NCBI RefSeq assembly: GCF_963082655.1
Contig: NC_081553.1
Location: 41,893,812 to 41,957,811 of the forward strand
DNA: 64,000 nt
Reading direction: 5' to 3'
Source of the DNA: Stomoxys calcitrans
Taxonomy: Eukaryota > Arthropoda > Insecta > Diptera > Muscidae
Translations under genes and position numbers: made by a program
Part shown: one piece after another, positions 23,538-34,869 of the stretch
Layout: the number at the start of each line of letters is the position of its first letter
How positions within the stretch are numbered: the stretch's first letter is position 1
The notes under the pieces: generated by a model
Database searches by the model: none
What the model saw: only the letters and a program-made list of their open reading frames with translations
Told to the model about the DNA's origin: nothing

Positions 23538-23850
23538 ATAACAAATTTTGCCCATGAACATACCACTAAGAAACAGGAGCAATCTTCTCCATTATCAATG
23601 AGTGCAGTCCGATTCAAGTTTAAGCTCAATGATAAGGGGCTTCCTTTTTAGAGCAGAGGCCAAACTGTGCGCCGCATTGTGACACTTGTTTGGAGAGAAG
23701 TTTTACATGGCATAGTACCTCACAAATGTTGCCAGCATTAAGAGGAGAAAACTACCGCTGAAAATTTTTTCTGATGGTCTCGCCAGGATTCGAACCCGGG
23801 CGTTCAGTGCCATAGGCAGATATGGTAACCTCTGCGCTACGGTGGCCTCC
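23538..23850 (-). mobile_element. tRNA-derived SINE (family 1), copy b
   Basis: Read on the minus strand: GGAGGCCACCGTAGCGCAGAGGTTACC head with a B box (GGGTTCGAATCC, complement of 23793-23804), then the family body to TTCATGGGCAAAATTTG. The cap, A box and B box are better preserved than in copy a. Confidence 0.88.
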
Positions 23851-23892
23851 ACACTAACTGAAAGTATTTGTGCAAAATTTAAAAATTTCCGC

Positions 23893-24172
23893 AGTGTCTC
23901 CATGACCACCAATCAGCATTAAGGATTTCTTCAATGTTTTCAGATGTTGCTTGTTGAGCAGAACATCTTTTTGCTCTATGCAACATCAGTGTCTCCACGA
24001 CCATTTTTGAAGCCAACATCAAACAATTCAGTTTTCTTTTTATGCTTAAAGAGTAAAAATACCTACAAACTGAATTTCCTCCTCTTTTATAAAGATTTTG
24101 GGAATTTGTTCTTTAATTCAAGTGCAAAACATGCTTTGCCTACTGCAACATCAGTGTCTCCACAACCACTTT
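23893..24172 (+). repeat. Dispersed CAGTGTCTCCA-GACCA motif
   Basis: CAGTGTCTCCATGACCAC at 23893 recurs as CATCAGTGTCTCCACGACCA near 23984 and CATCAGTGTCTCCACAACCAC near 24149, and also at 21050. The last two are followed by TTTTTGAAGCC or CTTTTGAAGCC. Its origin is unknown. Confidence 0.65.
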
Positions 24173-24694
24173 TGAAGCCTACAATAAACTAAACCATTTT
24201 TGGTATACTTTCTTATCCATGCTATACTTCTTGTCTAGAATAACTCAATTTCAATGCCTCAGCTCACTGTGCCGTCTAAAAATTTTGTTTTGCTGGGCGG
24301 AGTAGAGCATTTTGTTGCACAAGTTGTATGTATGGCATGTATTATTAATGTTATGTCATACATGGTCCAAGCCAAAGGGCTCAAAGACAACATAGGCCGT
24401 TATAGACAGACAGACAGACATGGTAGACGGCTACACCGGAGATAGCCGGTTAGTTGAATGGCACATGTGTTGTCTGTCTCACCGCAATCAGAAATTCACA
24501 GACATATGTATATACCCGCCCTTCGTGCATTAAAAAAAACGAACACATACACTCTCAGAAAAATTGGCATAAACAACTGTAACATACACAATGACAACGG
24601 CAGCAACAAACTTTTAAACAAATGCTTTGTTTTTATAAACCCTTTTCGGTGGGCTGCCGTTGATTCGATTTGACTCGAAGTGAATTTTTTTTAG

Positions 24695-25007
24695 TGTGGG
24701 TCAGTCATTCAGCCCGCCGAACCACCGACCTTTTGTGGTGTTGACTATTTTATTCTGGACAACAGAATTCATTGCGACAGCAAGCCATGATGATGTTGCA
24801 GATGCTTTCGACGACAATGACAATGCCCAAAAAATTTACAATGTGCTAAGATTCTATGGAGCAGCCATAATGGTTGCCTGGGCAGAGATCTTCTCAACTC
24901 TATACTACGCTAGCTGGACTTACGACATTCCTCAAGGGAAATTTGTACTGTCATCGTTTTCATTGAAGCATAAAGTTCAAACGTATTATACAACCATCAT
25001 TCAATGA
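24695..25007 (+). CDS. Candidate terminal exon of an unidentified membrane protein
   Basis: A 103-codon frame follows a good splice acceptor (TTTTTTTTAG, AG at 24693-24694) and ends at TGA 25005-25007. It has no ATG start, so an upstream exon would be needed; none is identified. Composition differs from the repeat-derived frames around it: a hydrophobic run (FVVLTILFWTTEFIATAS), an acidic loop (HDDVADAFDDNDNAQK), then a second hydrophobic stretch (YGAAIMVAWAEIFSTLYYAS). This pattern suggests two membrane segments joined by an acidic loop. I do not recognise the family. It could be a real exon of a host gene, a retained fragment of one, or chance. Weak points are the lack of a clear polyadenylation signal and of any flanking exon. 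Confidence 0.4.
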
Positions 25008-25328
25008 GTATACAACTAAGTTTGGCCTACAGCTTACATCTACTCAACTCTGGATAACTATACCTCCCTCCCCACAACACACACAATTTAATGTAGCAGG
25101 TGGTATGTAGGTGGGAGAAGATGGTTTAATGTTCTCTTCGTCCCAAGCTAGCTGATGTTATTGGCCTTTGAGGTTTCGTCGGTTTAAAGTGTAACGGAAA
25201 ATTTGGTAATATGATCTTATTTTAAATTTTATACAAATGTAAAAAATATTTGATCCTTAAACAAATTATTTGGCAATGTTTTGTAAACTTTTCTATTCTT
25301 AACTAAGGTGCTAATTTAAAGATGACAA

Positions 25329-25472
25329 ATGCAAATTTGCTCATGAACATTCCATTTAGGAATTGGGGGAAACTTAGCGCATATCACTGAGTGCTGTCCG
25401 ATTCAAATTTTAAGCTCAATGATAAGGGGCCTCTTTTTTATAGCCGAGTCCGAACGGCGTGACGCAGTGCAA
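25329..25472 (-). mobile_element. tRNA-derived SINE (family 1), copy c, 3' half only
   Basis: Only the half distal to the tRNA head is present (GCAAATTTGCTCATGAACATTCC through CCGAGTCCGAACGGCGTGACGC on the plus strand). The head with the pol III boxes is missing, as in 5'-truncated retroposon copies. Confidence 0.75.
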
Positions 25473-25697
25473 TTTTTTCGTAGAATTTTGTTTTACTTAA
25501 ATTTCATGATACCCAATTTTCCAACTTTGAGAGAATTTTTACTATAGCGAAAGATTATTTATTTCAAATTTTGTAATTTTTGTACCTTATGCTAGTACAA
25601 CATATAATATTTGTTTCAAATTAAAAATTTATTAAACTTAGTGAAAAGATGCCCAGTTTTCCAATCACTGAATATAAATAAAATTTTTCCTTATTTT

Positions 25698-26846
25698 AAA
25701 AAAGTGTAAAAATTAAGGAAAACATTGCTTTAGTTAAAGAATTTTTTACTCAATATTAAAGAATTGTATCTTAAATGTTAGTATTATAGATATATTGTAT
25801 ATTTTAGGCACAAATTAAAGATTTCTCCACACTTAAAAATTTTTTGAATTAAAAGAAAGTCAAATTTTCCAATCCTTTAAAAAACATTTTCTTTTGTGAA
25901 AGATTTTTTATTTTATAGTAAGGAACTTTTATCCTAAATACTAAAACAAAAGATTCATACCGAGAAAACCACTAAAATTTTTTCACTTCGGGGAAACAAT
26001 TGATATTGATGAATAAGGGAAGAAATGTAGTGACAAAATTTTAGTGGTAATGATCTATTGTACTAGCATTTAAGACAACAATTACTTATTATGAATCAAA
26101 AATATTTTACCAAAGCAAATGTTAGCTTAAAAAGTTGTAAAAGGGGGCTTTTCTACTTAGTTTTACAAATTTTTAAAATAAGGACAAACAAGTAGAAACG
26201 AGGTAGTTTCGGCTAGACCGAATCTTGGGAACATACCATCGTGGATACTTCTAAAAATTTACAAGAACGAACTTAGCTAAAGGATATATGTATAAAAATA
26301 AGGAAAAAATTGCTTTAGTGAAATATTTGTTACTCAATATTAAGGAATTTTTACCTTCAATGGTAAAATAATAGATACATAGTATATTTTTTGTTACAAC
26401 TTAAAAATTTCTTAATTTTCCAATCCTATAAAGAAACCTTTTCTTATGAAAGACTCTCTAATTCATTTAAAGGAATTTTTATCGTAAATACTAGTACAGT
26501 AAATTCCTACTGAGAAAACCACTTAAATTCTTGCACTCATTTCGTTTCCCAGGGAAACGGTGAATATTGATGAATAGAGGAAGAAATGGAGTGCTAAATT
26601 TTAGTGGTTTGGGCAGTAATAATCTAATGTACTAGCATTTAAGGAAAAAATCCTTAATATGAATTAAAAAATATTTCACCAAAGTAAATATTTGCTTACA
26701 AAGTTGCAAAAGTTTTATAAATATTTAAAGTAAGGAAAAGAATGTAAAAACACGTTAAATTGGCCCGGGCCGAATCTAAGGAACTAACCATCATGGACTC
26801 TACTAAAAATGTACACAAATGAACTTAATTAAAGGACACATGTATG
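25698..26846 (+). repeat. Old tandem duplication of an AT-rich ~570-bp unit
   Basis: The unit from about 25698 (AAAAATTAAGGAAAACATTGCTTTAG) to 26292 recurs from about 26293 to 26846 (AAAAATAAGGAAAAAATTGCTTTAG). Shared blocks include CTCAATATTAA.GAATT, ACTGAGAAAACCACT.AAAT, TTGATGAATA.GG.AAGAAATG and a final AAAGGA.A.ATGTAT. Each copy contains a degenerate family A 5' motif (CGGCTAGACCGAATCTTGGG; CCCGGGCCGAATCTAAGG). Copies are well diverged. Confidence 0.75.
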
Positions 26847-26859
26847 ATTTATATACCAA

Positions 26860-27418
26860 ATTTCTGCAAAATCAGGCCAAAATTTTGGATTCCAGGGGCC
26901 GTAGAAGACAAATCGGGAGATCGGATATAGGGGAGCTAAGTCAGTTTACAGACAGAATTAACACGTACTTCAAAAGGTTGTAGCAAAGCACTACGTGTAA
27001 AAATTCATGCAAATCGGGCAAATATTGGGACTTCGAGACGCCCAAGATGTCAAAATCCAGGGATCGGTTTATATGAGGGCCATATCTAAAATATGGCCTG
27101 GGATATGGTGTAAGTTTTGGAGGGTATAGAAGTACTTTGCAAAATTCCAGTGAAAATCAATAAAAATTGGGGCTTCTAGGGGCTCAAGAAGTTAAATCCG
27201 GGAATATAGGAGCCAGAGACGTAGCCAGATTCCTAATCTTTCGAATGAATGCACGTATACGTATTTATTATTGTTAACATTAACAACCCAACCGATTTAC
27301 AATAATAAGAAGTATTTGTGTAAAATTTGAAACGGGTAACTTCACTCCTTCGAAAGTTTGTGTGCTTTCGACAGACGGACGGACATGGCTAGACCAACTT
27401 AAAATGGCGATGAAGTAT
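26860..27418 (+). repeat. Family A fragment
   Basis: Contains AGGGGCCGTAGAAGACAAATCGGGAGATCGG, CGGGCAAATATTGGGACTTCGAG, GGATCGGTTTATATGAGGGCC and, at the end, TCGAAAGTTTGTGTGCTTTCGACAGACGG. It is interrupted by a MITE just before its last bases; the 3' terminal motif resumes near 27690-27770 (CCCTCATTCTATGGTAGAGGG). Confidence 0.7.
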
Positions 27419-27421
27419 ATA

Positions 27422-27670
27422 TTGGGTTGCCCAAAAAGTAATTGGTTGCCCAAAAAATAATTGGATTTTTCATATAGTCGGCGTTGACAAATTTTTTCAC
27501 AGCTTGTGACTCTGTAATTGCATTCTTTCTTCTGTCAGTTATTAGCTGTTACTTTTAGCTTGCTTTAGAAAAAAAGTGTAAAAAAAGTATATTTGATTAA
27601 ATTCCAAGTTTTATTAAAAATGCATTTACTTTCTTTTAAAAAATCCGTAATTACTTTTTGGGCAACCCAA
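27422..27670 (+). mobile_element. Mariner-type MITE, copy 3
   Basis: Same family as 9399-9635, with TA on both sides (27420-27421 and 27671-27672). The left terminal repeat carries an internal tandem copy: TTGGGTTGCCCAAAAAGTAA is followed at once by TTGGTTGCCCAAAAAATAATT. Confidence 0.87.
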
Positions 27671-27851
27671 TATATACTTTTCTGAGCCTTAGACGAATAT
27701 TTTGAGGTTTTGCAAATTGAAACGACGCATTTAGTAAACCCTCATTCTATGGTAGAGGGTATTAAAATTTCTATTTATATAAAAATTTGTCAAAAATCTT
27801 TTGATGGGAAATTTTGTCCAAACTTGTTTTTAATAAAAAAAATGTTGCTAT

Positions 27852-28733
27852 ACAGGGTGCTATAACTTTGTGCATTTGTTTGCAACGCTAAGAAGGAGAA
27901 GAGCTAGACCCACTGATAAGTATACCTATCGACTCAGAATTACTTTCTGATTCGATGTCCGTCTGTGAGTCCATGTATTCTTGTAATCAAGGTACAGGTC
28001 ACATTTGTTGTCCTATTGTCATGAAATTTTGCACAAATCGATTTCTTGGTCCATAGACGAACAATATTGATTAAAAAAATCGGTACAGAACTCCCATGAA
28101 TACCTTTCTTCCAAAATGCTCTTTTAAAGCTGTAGAAGCCACAATTTTGGTCCGATCTTTACAAAATTTGCTATAAAGTCTCAATATGTGTGGAAAATTG
28201 CATTAAAATCGGTTAAGATTTAGATATATCTCCAATATATATTTATTTAATCCGATGTGGCTTTTTAAGTCTTTAGTACCTAAAATTTTGCCCCCGATTT
28301 TTACTAAATTTTGCATAAGATATTATTTTGACGTACCATTATATATGCGAAATTCCATTAAAATCAGATTTATATGCAGCTCCCATATATATCTTTCATC
28401 CGATATGGTCTTGTAAGACTGTAGAAGACACAATTTTGATCCGATCTTTACAAAATTTATCATTAGATGTTTTATTTGACGTTTCAATATGTGTGTCAAA
28501 TTGCATCAAAATCGGTCCAGATTTATATGTAGCTCCCATATAATTTTTTTAAGCTGATATTTGCTTTTAAAACTACTGTAGTCAAAATTTGGGTCCCATT
28601 GCACTAACTAAGTATACAAAACTAAAATCTGACAAGATTTAGACATAGGTTATATTTATTAAAAGTTATAAGTAGACTCGGTGGTGTAGGGTACAATATA
28701 GACGGTTGCGCCCGACTTTAGCCTTTCCTTACT
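27852..28733 (-). repeat. Family C element, minus orientation, with both ends
   Basis: The plus strand starts near ACAGGGTGCTATAACTTTGTG and ends at GTGGTGTAGGGTACAATATAGACGG then TTGCGCCCGAC, the mirror of the 21085-23143 element. It holds about four degenerate units (GCTCCCATATATATCTTTCATCCGATATGG). The GACGGACAGACGG block is reduced to TCGATGTCCGTCTGTGAGTCC. Confidence 0.8.
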
Positions 28734-28849
28734 GTTTTTTTTTTTAATAGAAAAATTTTTTAAATTTTAATTCTTATAAGAAATTTTGTTAAAATTTGAA
28801 TTTTATTGGAAATTTGCCCAAATCTTAAAAAATTTCGTTTTTTATTTTC

Positions 28850-29230
28850 AAATTCTTTTCGACCTCCCCACACTTGGGGTCCAATTTTTGTATCAAAATC
28901 GTGTTCTACTCTTAAATACCTTTCATTTGATATGCATATTGTTCCAATCGGTAAACATGCCCGTTTGCGTTGGTTTTGAAGTGGGACGTTCCTCCAAAAT
29001 ATATGACCCCAATATAACATTTTTGTGTTTTTGGGTTACTATAAGAATGCAAACCAAATTTCGCTTAGATCGGTTCACCCATCTCCGACACCGGGGATTA
29101 TGGAAAATAGCGGTAAGGGGGAGAGTCCGCTCCCCCTCCGGACATCAAAAAATTCAGTACCTTTTATTAAACTCTACCATGAAAGTCGGTAACATAGTAA
29201 TACACAAAACCCAACTCTTTCATTTTTATA
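28850..29230 (-). repeat. Family E fragment, minus orientation
   Basis: Reversed family E blocks: ACTCTTAAATACCTTTCATTTG, CCAATCGGTAAACATG.CCGTT, CACCCATCTCCGACACCGGGG and GGTAAGGGGGAGAGTCCGC. No terminus is visible. Confidence 0.7.
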
Positions 29231-29234
29231 TATA

Positions 29235-31095
29235 GCAAATTTTGTTATAATTAGTTATTTATTAGCATTTTTTTTTTAAATTTTATTGAAATTTTTTTAT
29301 AAAATTTTAAAAAAATTATGAAATTTTTTTCCAAATTTTTTATAAAAATTAGGAATCTATGGCCATACATATATATTTAAAGAAATTTTTTAATGAAATT
29401 TTTAAAATAAAATGATCAAATTTGAAAAAAAATGAAATTTTAAAAACATGTATATTTTAGGAAGTATTGAAAAAAAAATATTTTAGATAATTTTGTAAAT
29501 TATTTTTAGTAACTCTCATATTAGTAAATTTTTACAAATATGAAAAAAAAAAATCTTCGCTAAATTTTCGTTACATTCTTACGTTGTTAACATATCCAAA
29601 GTCAAGTTCACAAAAGAAAACTTTTCAGACAAAGATTTGTCATTGTCTGTGTACCAAAAAATATGCATAAAAACGATAAAAGTTGATGACTCACATTATA
29701 AGCAAAGTTTTTAGGAATCTAAACGTCCCCAAAACTTTAGCTTTTTCTATCACAAACATCATTTGCCGCGCGGAATAATGCATTCACTTTAATTGTGATT
29801 TATTCCGCCAACGAACAACCAGTGTCTGTGGTGGGGGCACGCCTTCACTATTTGCTCATTAACATTTTTATTTACTCATCGTTTTGTCGCCAATGGTCTT
29901 GGGAATTGAAACAGTTACAGTTCAGCATATTGATGTAAATACCTGGGTAGTAACTAGTAACCATTAACAGCAGTCAGTTAGCTACGTCAGTTAGAGAAGG
30001 AGGAGGTATTGTCTTTAATGACATTACCATCATCATCATCATCATCATTATTTGCTCCATTAACACTTTGGCTCTAATGATGCCAAGTCGACGTCGGTTT
30101 TTCAACAGCCTGTCAGTCTCAGTGCATTCCCCAGGGCTTTTCAAAGTGAACAAGTGCAGCCAGTTTACCCCTCTGCCACCTGTGAAAGGAAACTTGCAAC
30201 TTGACGCAGTCTTCACCATCACAGCTCACTTTTATGGAATAATAATTTTTGCAAATGACTATAGAATCTATGAAACGAGTGGGTATAAGAAAAAAAAACC
30301 GAATCCCAGCCACTTTGTCTTTTGTATATGTCGGGACACTGGGTAGATATAAACTTATGGGAATTTTTCCAGCTAAGCTGCTAGGAGACATGTTTGCTAG
30401 CTCTCGCTCATCAACAACTCTCTGACATAATGTCACCGACATCATCCAATTACCTTGTCATCCATAAAGCCACTCACACAGGTAATAGACAGGCATTTAG
30501 CAAAAAAAAGGAGACCACTTCACTTCATTCATACTCGGTTTTATGTTCCAATGTGGATTCATCATAATTTCATTAGTATTGAATGACAGACGTACATGCA
30601 CACACTTCAATTATGTCTCAAGTGGTCTTTCGGGTAAATATTTGACTCAATAAAATCATGGTTAGATTAAATAATGATACACAGTTTATTTTTAGACCAT
30701 CAAAACAATCCTCATGGTAACAGGAAAGTATCATTGCTCAAGCAGAAAGTTTGTAGGTGTTATTCTTGGGGCTGACAGTTTGACATTTATAGCGAATTAT
30801 ACGACACGTGTAGGACTTTTATGTTGAGCAAATTTCTCTGGAAATGCCAAGAATTTGATCAGCCCAAAATGTCATTTTGTACAAAAGACATCTGTAAGAA
30901 ATTATTTGCTGGTATTTGACAAAAATAAACCCACGCTTTTCATACTAAGACCCTTGAGTTTGTATCAAAATCAAGGGTTTGAAGTTGGCTTATTTTGGGA
31001 TTCGTGTGGGCTGAATCCAACCTGAATATTAAGGAGTATAACTAGCAGCAATCCAAATTTCATAGAACTCTAAAGAGAAAATCGGCCATTTAAAA
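29235..31095. other. Unassigned stretch with a CAT microsatellite
   Basis: AT-rich, with (CAT)7 at 30028-30048. Overlapping open frames around 29974-30445 are anchored on this microsatellite and show no domain-like features. No gene is supported. Confidence 0.5.
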
Positions 31096-31100
31096 AAATT

Positions 31101-31410
31101 AGCAAATTTGCCCATGAATATTCCATTAAGGAACAGGGGCAAACCTCTCCAATATCAATGAGCGCTGGCCGTTTCAAGTTTGAAATGATAAGGGACCTCA
31201 TTTTTATAGTCAAGTCCAAACGGGGTGCCGCAGAGCGCCACCTCTTTGGGGAGAAATTTTAATATTACATTGTAATTCGCAAATGTCGCCATAATTAGTA
31301 GAGGACAACCACCGCCAAAAAATTTTTTAAATTTTTCTTGCCAGGATTCGAATCCAGGCTTTCAGTGTCGTAGGTGGACATACTAATACTGCATTAAGGT
31401 GGCTTCCATC
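31101..31410 (-). mobile_element. tRNA-derived SINE (family 1), copy d
   Basis: Degenerate copy; the complement carries GGAAGCCACCTTAATGCAGTATTAG for the head and GGATTCGAATCC for the B box. The body matches the other copies. Confidence 0.8.
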
Positions 31411-31411
31411 C

Positions 31412-31612
31412 ACCACTTCTTTGATTGCAAGGATCTCCTCTTGATAAACACTCAAATGGTCGCGTAATCTTCTCGATATGACCAGTCCTAGTTCTTCAGA
31501 GTACACCCAAAGCCCAACTGGTTGTGTAGTTTCGAACCATCCGTATAGAGCGCGATGTAACTTTTTTCGTCAGGGATATTTTGGTTTCAATCGGCTCTAT
31601 CAGGAATTGCAA
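31412..31612 (-). pseudogene. RNase H relic of a non-LTR retrotransposon
   Basis: The minus strand reads ALYTDGSKLHNQLGFG, then after a one-base frame change VYSEELGLVISRRL followed by RDHLSVYQEEILAIKEVV. YTDGSK holds the first catalytic Asp of retrotransposon RNase H and E.LAI the catalytic Glu. Only about 200 bp remain, wedged exactly between two SINE copies. Confidence 0.8.
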
Positions 31613-31892
31613 ATTGCAAATTTTGCCCATGAACATTCCAGGGGGCAAACTTCACACATATCAATTAGTGATAAGGAGCCTCCCTTTTATAGCCGAGTCC
31701 GAACGGCATGCCGCAGTGCGACACCTCTTTGGAGAGAAGTTTTACATCGTATAGTACCTCACAAATGTTGTCAGCATTTGGAAGGGAAAACCACCGCTGA
31801 AAAAAATTTTTTTTATGGTCACGCCAGGATTCCAACCCAGGCGTTCAGCGTCATAGGCGGACATGCTAACCTCAGCACTACGGTGGCTTCCA
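31612..31892 (-). mobile_element. tRNA-derived SINE (family 1), copy e
   Basis: Same family as 23538-23850. The complement of 31830-31892 carries the head with a changed B box (GGTTGGAATCC). The tail part has a deletion in the CACTCATTGATATGTGAG region. Confidence 0.82.
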
Positions 31893-31924
31893 ACCTGCTT
31901 ATGGACAAAAAAAAAAAAAAGAAT

Positions 31925-32475
31925 ATGGGACGGTGGGTTGTGTTAGGCTCTTCGACATCTTTCTGCAATTTGGCCCAGATCGGTCCAGATTTTAATATAT
32001 CTGCCATATAGACAAATCTCTAGATTTAAGGTTTTGGGCCCATAAAAGACGCATCTACTGTCCTAATTCGCCAAAATTTGAGACAGTGAGTTGTGTTAGG
32101 CTCTTCGACATTGTCTGCAATATGGCCAAGATCGGTCCAAATTTGGATATGGCTGCCATATAGACCGATCTCTCGATTTTAGGTTTTGGGCCTATAAAAG
32201 GCGCATTTATTGTCCGATGTCGCTGAGTTATGTTAGGGTCTTCGACATCCTTCTTCAATTTGGCCCAGATCGGTCCAGATTTGAATATATCTGCCATATA
32301 GACCGATCTCTAGAGTGAAGGTCTTTGGCCCACAAAAGACGCATTTTTTGTACGATTTCGCGAAATTTGGGACAATAGGTTGTGCTAGGGCCTTCGACAT
32401 TCTTCATCAAGTTGGCCCAGATCGGTGAAGATTTGGATATAGATGGCATATAGACCGATCTCTCGATCAGTGCTG
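31925..32475 (-). repeat. Family A2 153-bp tandem array
   Basis: About four units with GCCATATAGAC.(A/G)ATCTCT, GGTTTTGGGCC.ATAAAAG.CGCAT, GTGAGTTGTGTTAGG.(T/C)CTTCGACAT and TTTGGCCCAGATCGGTCCAGATTT. No terminal motif is present. Confidence 0.82.
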
Positions 32476-32882
32476 CCGATTTTTGGTAGTTTTCTACCAA
32501 AATTGGTAGGTTTTTATTCTCTTGGTAGGTTGGTAGGCTGACATCCTATTTTGGTAAGTTTTTCCAACATATAAACACCAAGTAAATTACTGAAAAAATC
32601 GCCGGGTATGCTAAAAATTCAAATTTATTCCAGTTATTGTCGTTATTTGGGGTCTCACTCGTTTAATCCTATCTCGGCACGGTAGTTCATTGAAATCGGG
32701 GTAACTTACGAACTTTGATTTCTTATCGGAAGATCGTTATAAAGAGTGCTATATCACAATATATCATATCATATATCATGATTTTTGAACTCTAGGTTGT
32801 AGAGTAAATTCAACAAACAGACGGACGGACAGACATATCTAGATCATCTATAAATATATATTATGTATACTTTGTAGGATTT

Positions 32883-33840
32883 ACAAGTAAAAGCGTGCTA
32901 AGTTCGGCCAGGCCGTATCTTATATACACTCCACCATGGATTGCATTTCTCTGTTGGTTCTGGTATCTCTTGATAGGCAAACAAAGGATAATAGATAAGA
33001 ATTGCTATGCTATTGGAGCTATATTAGGTTATGGACCGTTTCGGACCATACACGATATGGATATTGGAGACTATAGTAGAAGCCTTTGTGATAAATTTCA
33101 GCCAAATGGAATAAGAATTGCGCCTTATAGGGCCTTTAAAAGTAGAATCAGGATAATAGTATATATGGGAGCTTTATCAGGCTATGGACCGATTCAGATC
33201 ATATGCTGAAGGTGATAGGAGAAGTCGTTGTACAAAATTTCATCTAAATCGGATAGATCCGAGATCCGATTGCGCCCTTTAGAGGCTCAAGAATCGTAAT
33301 CGGGAGATCGCTTAATATGGGAGTTATATCAGGTTGTGAACCGATTTAGATCATACTTGGCACAGTTGCTGGAAGCCATAACAAAACACCTACAAAATTG
33401 TTGTTTAATCGGATAACAATTGCGCCCTCTAGAGGCTCAAGAGATCAAGATCTTAGATAGGTTTAAGTGGCAGCTATAACAGATTATGAACCGTTTAAGA
33501 CCATACTTGGCACAGTGGTTGGAAGCTGTAACTAAACACGTCATAAAAAAATTCTGTCAAATCGGATAAGAATTGCGAGGCTCAAGAAAGAAAGATCCAG
33601 AAGATCCAGCATCGTTTTATATGGTAGCTTAATCAAAATAAGGACCGATAATAGGAAATATACCTGCAAAATTTTAGGCGCCTAGCTTTATTCCTTCGAA
33701 AGTTAGCGTGTTTTCGACAGACGGATTGACTAAATCGACTTAGAATGTCAAGACGATTAAGAATATTTATTCTTTGTTTGGTCCCAGAACAATATTTCGA
33801 TTTGTTAAAAACGGAATGACGAAATTAGTGTACTTTTGTT
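32883..33840 (+). repeat. Family A element with both ends
   Basis: The 5' end is ACAAGTAAAAGCGTGCTAAG, TTCGGCCAGGCCGTATCTTA, then TATACACTCCACCATGG. About five A units follow (GGAGCTATATTAGG, CGCCCTCTAGAGGCTCAAGA). The 3' part has TTCCTTCGAAAGTTAGCGTG, TTTTCGACAGACGGA and ACGGAATGACGAAATTAGTGTAC. The final CCACCAT motif is decayed. It meets a minus-oriented array end to end at about 33840. Confidence 0.82.
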
Positions 33841-34830
33841 TTTATTGACCTTTCAAATAAGTAAGTTTCTCTGGCGTACCACCCATGTCCGTCCGTCTTT
33901 CGAAATCAAGAACTTGTAAAGATATCCGCTTGTAATTTTGCACCGATACCTCTTATCAATGTAGGTCGTTGGGGATGGCGAATGGGTCATATCGGTGCAG
34001 ATGTGGATATAGCACCCATATAAACCGATCCCCAGATTTGACTTCTGGACGACTAACTTTTTATCCGATTTGGCTGAAACTTGGCCCAAGGAATTCTGTT
34101 CTAACTTCCAACATCTATGCTGAGTATGAATTGAATCGGTCATATAAAGCCCCCATATAAACCGATTCCCAATTTCGATTTTATGAGCCCCTAGAGTCCT
34201 CAATTTTCATTCGATTTGATTGAAATTTGACACTAGGACTTCTAGGACTGTTCTAACATCCGTGATTTGTATGATCCTAATCGGTCGACAAACTGATACA
34301 ATCCCTTTATAAACCGATTCAAGGATTCAAATTCTTGAGCCCCTAGAAGCCTAAATTTTAACCTGTTTTCGCTGAAATGTGGCAGAGAAACTTCTGTTCT
34401 TTCAATATTCGTGCCGAGTATGATCAGAATCGGTCTATAAACTGATATAACTTCCATATAAACCGTTTCTCGAATTTGACTCCTTGAGCCCCTATACGCC
34501 ACAATTTTCATCCGATTCGGCTGAAATTTGTCACAGGGACTTCTGTTCTGACATCTAACATCGGAATCGGTATATAAACCGATATAGCCCTTTTATAAAG
34601 CGATTCCAGGATTTGTTTTACTGAGCCCCTAGAAGCATAAATTTTTCCTGATTTTGCTGAAATTTGGCAGAGGAACTTCTGTTCTGATTTTCAATATTTA
34701 TGCCGAGTATGATCAGAACTGGTCTATAAACTGATGTAGCCCCTATATAAACTGATCACCAGTTTTGATTGTATGAGACCCTAAAGGTTTCAATTTACAT
34801 CCGACTTGGCTGAAATTTGGTACAAGGACT
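33841..34830 (-). repeat. Family A-related array, minus orientation
   Basis: Starts with the 3' end block in reverse (CATGTCCGTCCGTCTTTCGAAATC, GCTTGTAATTTTGCACCGATACC) and continues with about six units of CCCATATAAACCGATTCC, TGAGCCCCTAGA.GCCT, CATCCGATTTGGCTGAAATTTGG and GGGACTTCTGTTCT. It forms a tail-to-tail pair with the preceding element. Confidence 0.8.
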
Positions 34831-34869
34831 TCTCTTCTAACTTTAAGGACTTCTTGTATATTGACATTT

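Noticed and set aside
23793..23850. tRNA gene suggested by A and B boxes
   Set aside because: The head does not close into a clean tRNA fold and is followed by the same 200-bp body in seven places, so it is a SINE.
30119..30445. 108-codon minus-strand frame as a small gene
   Set aside because: No domain, no splice or start support, and the antisense strand is open over the same stretch.
31478..32011. 177-codon plus-strand frame
   Set aside because: It runs across an RNase H relic, a SINE and an A2 array on the antisense side; its composition changes at each border.
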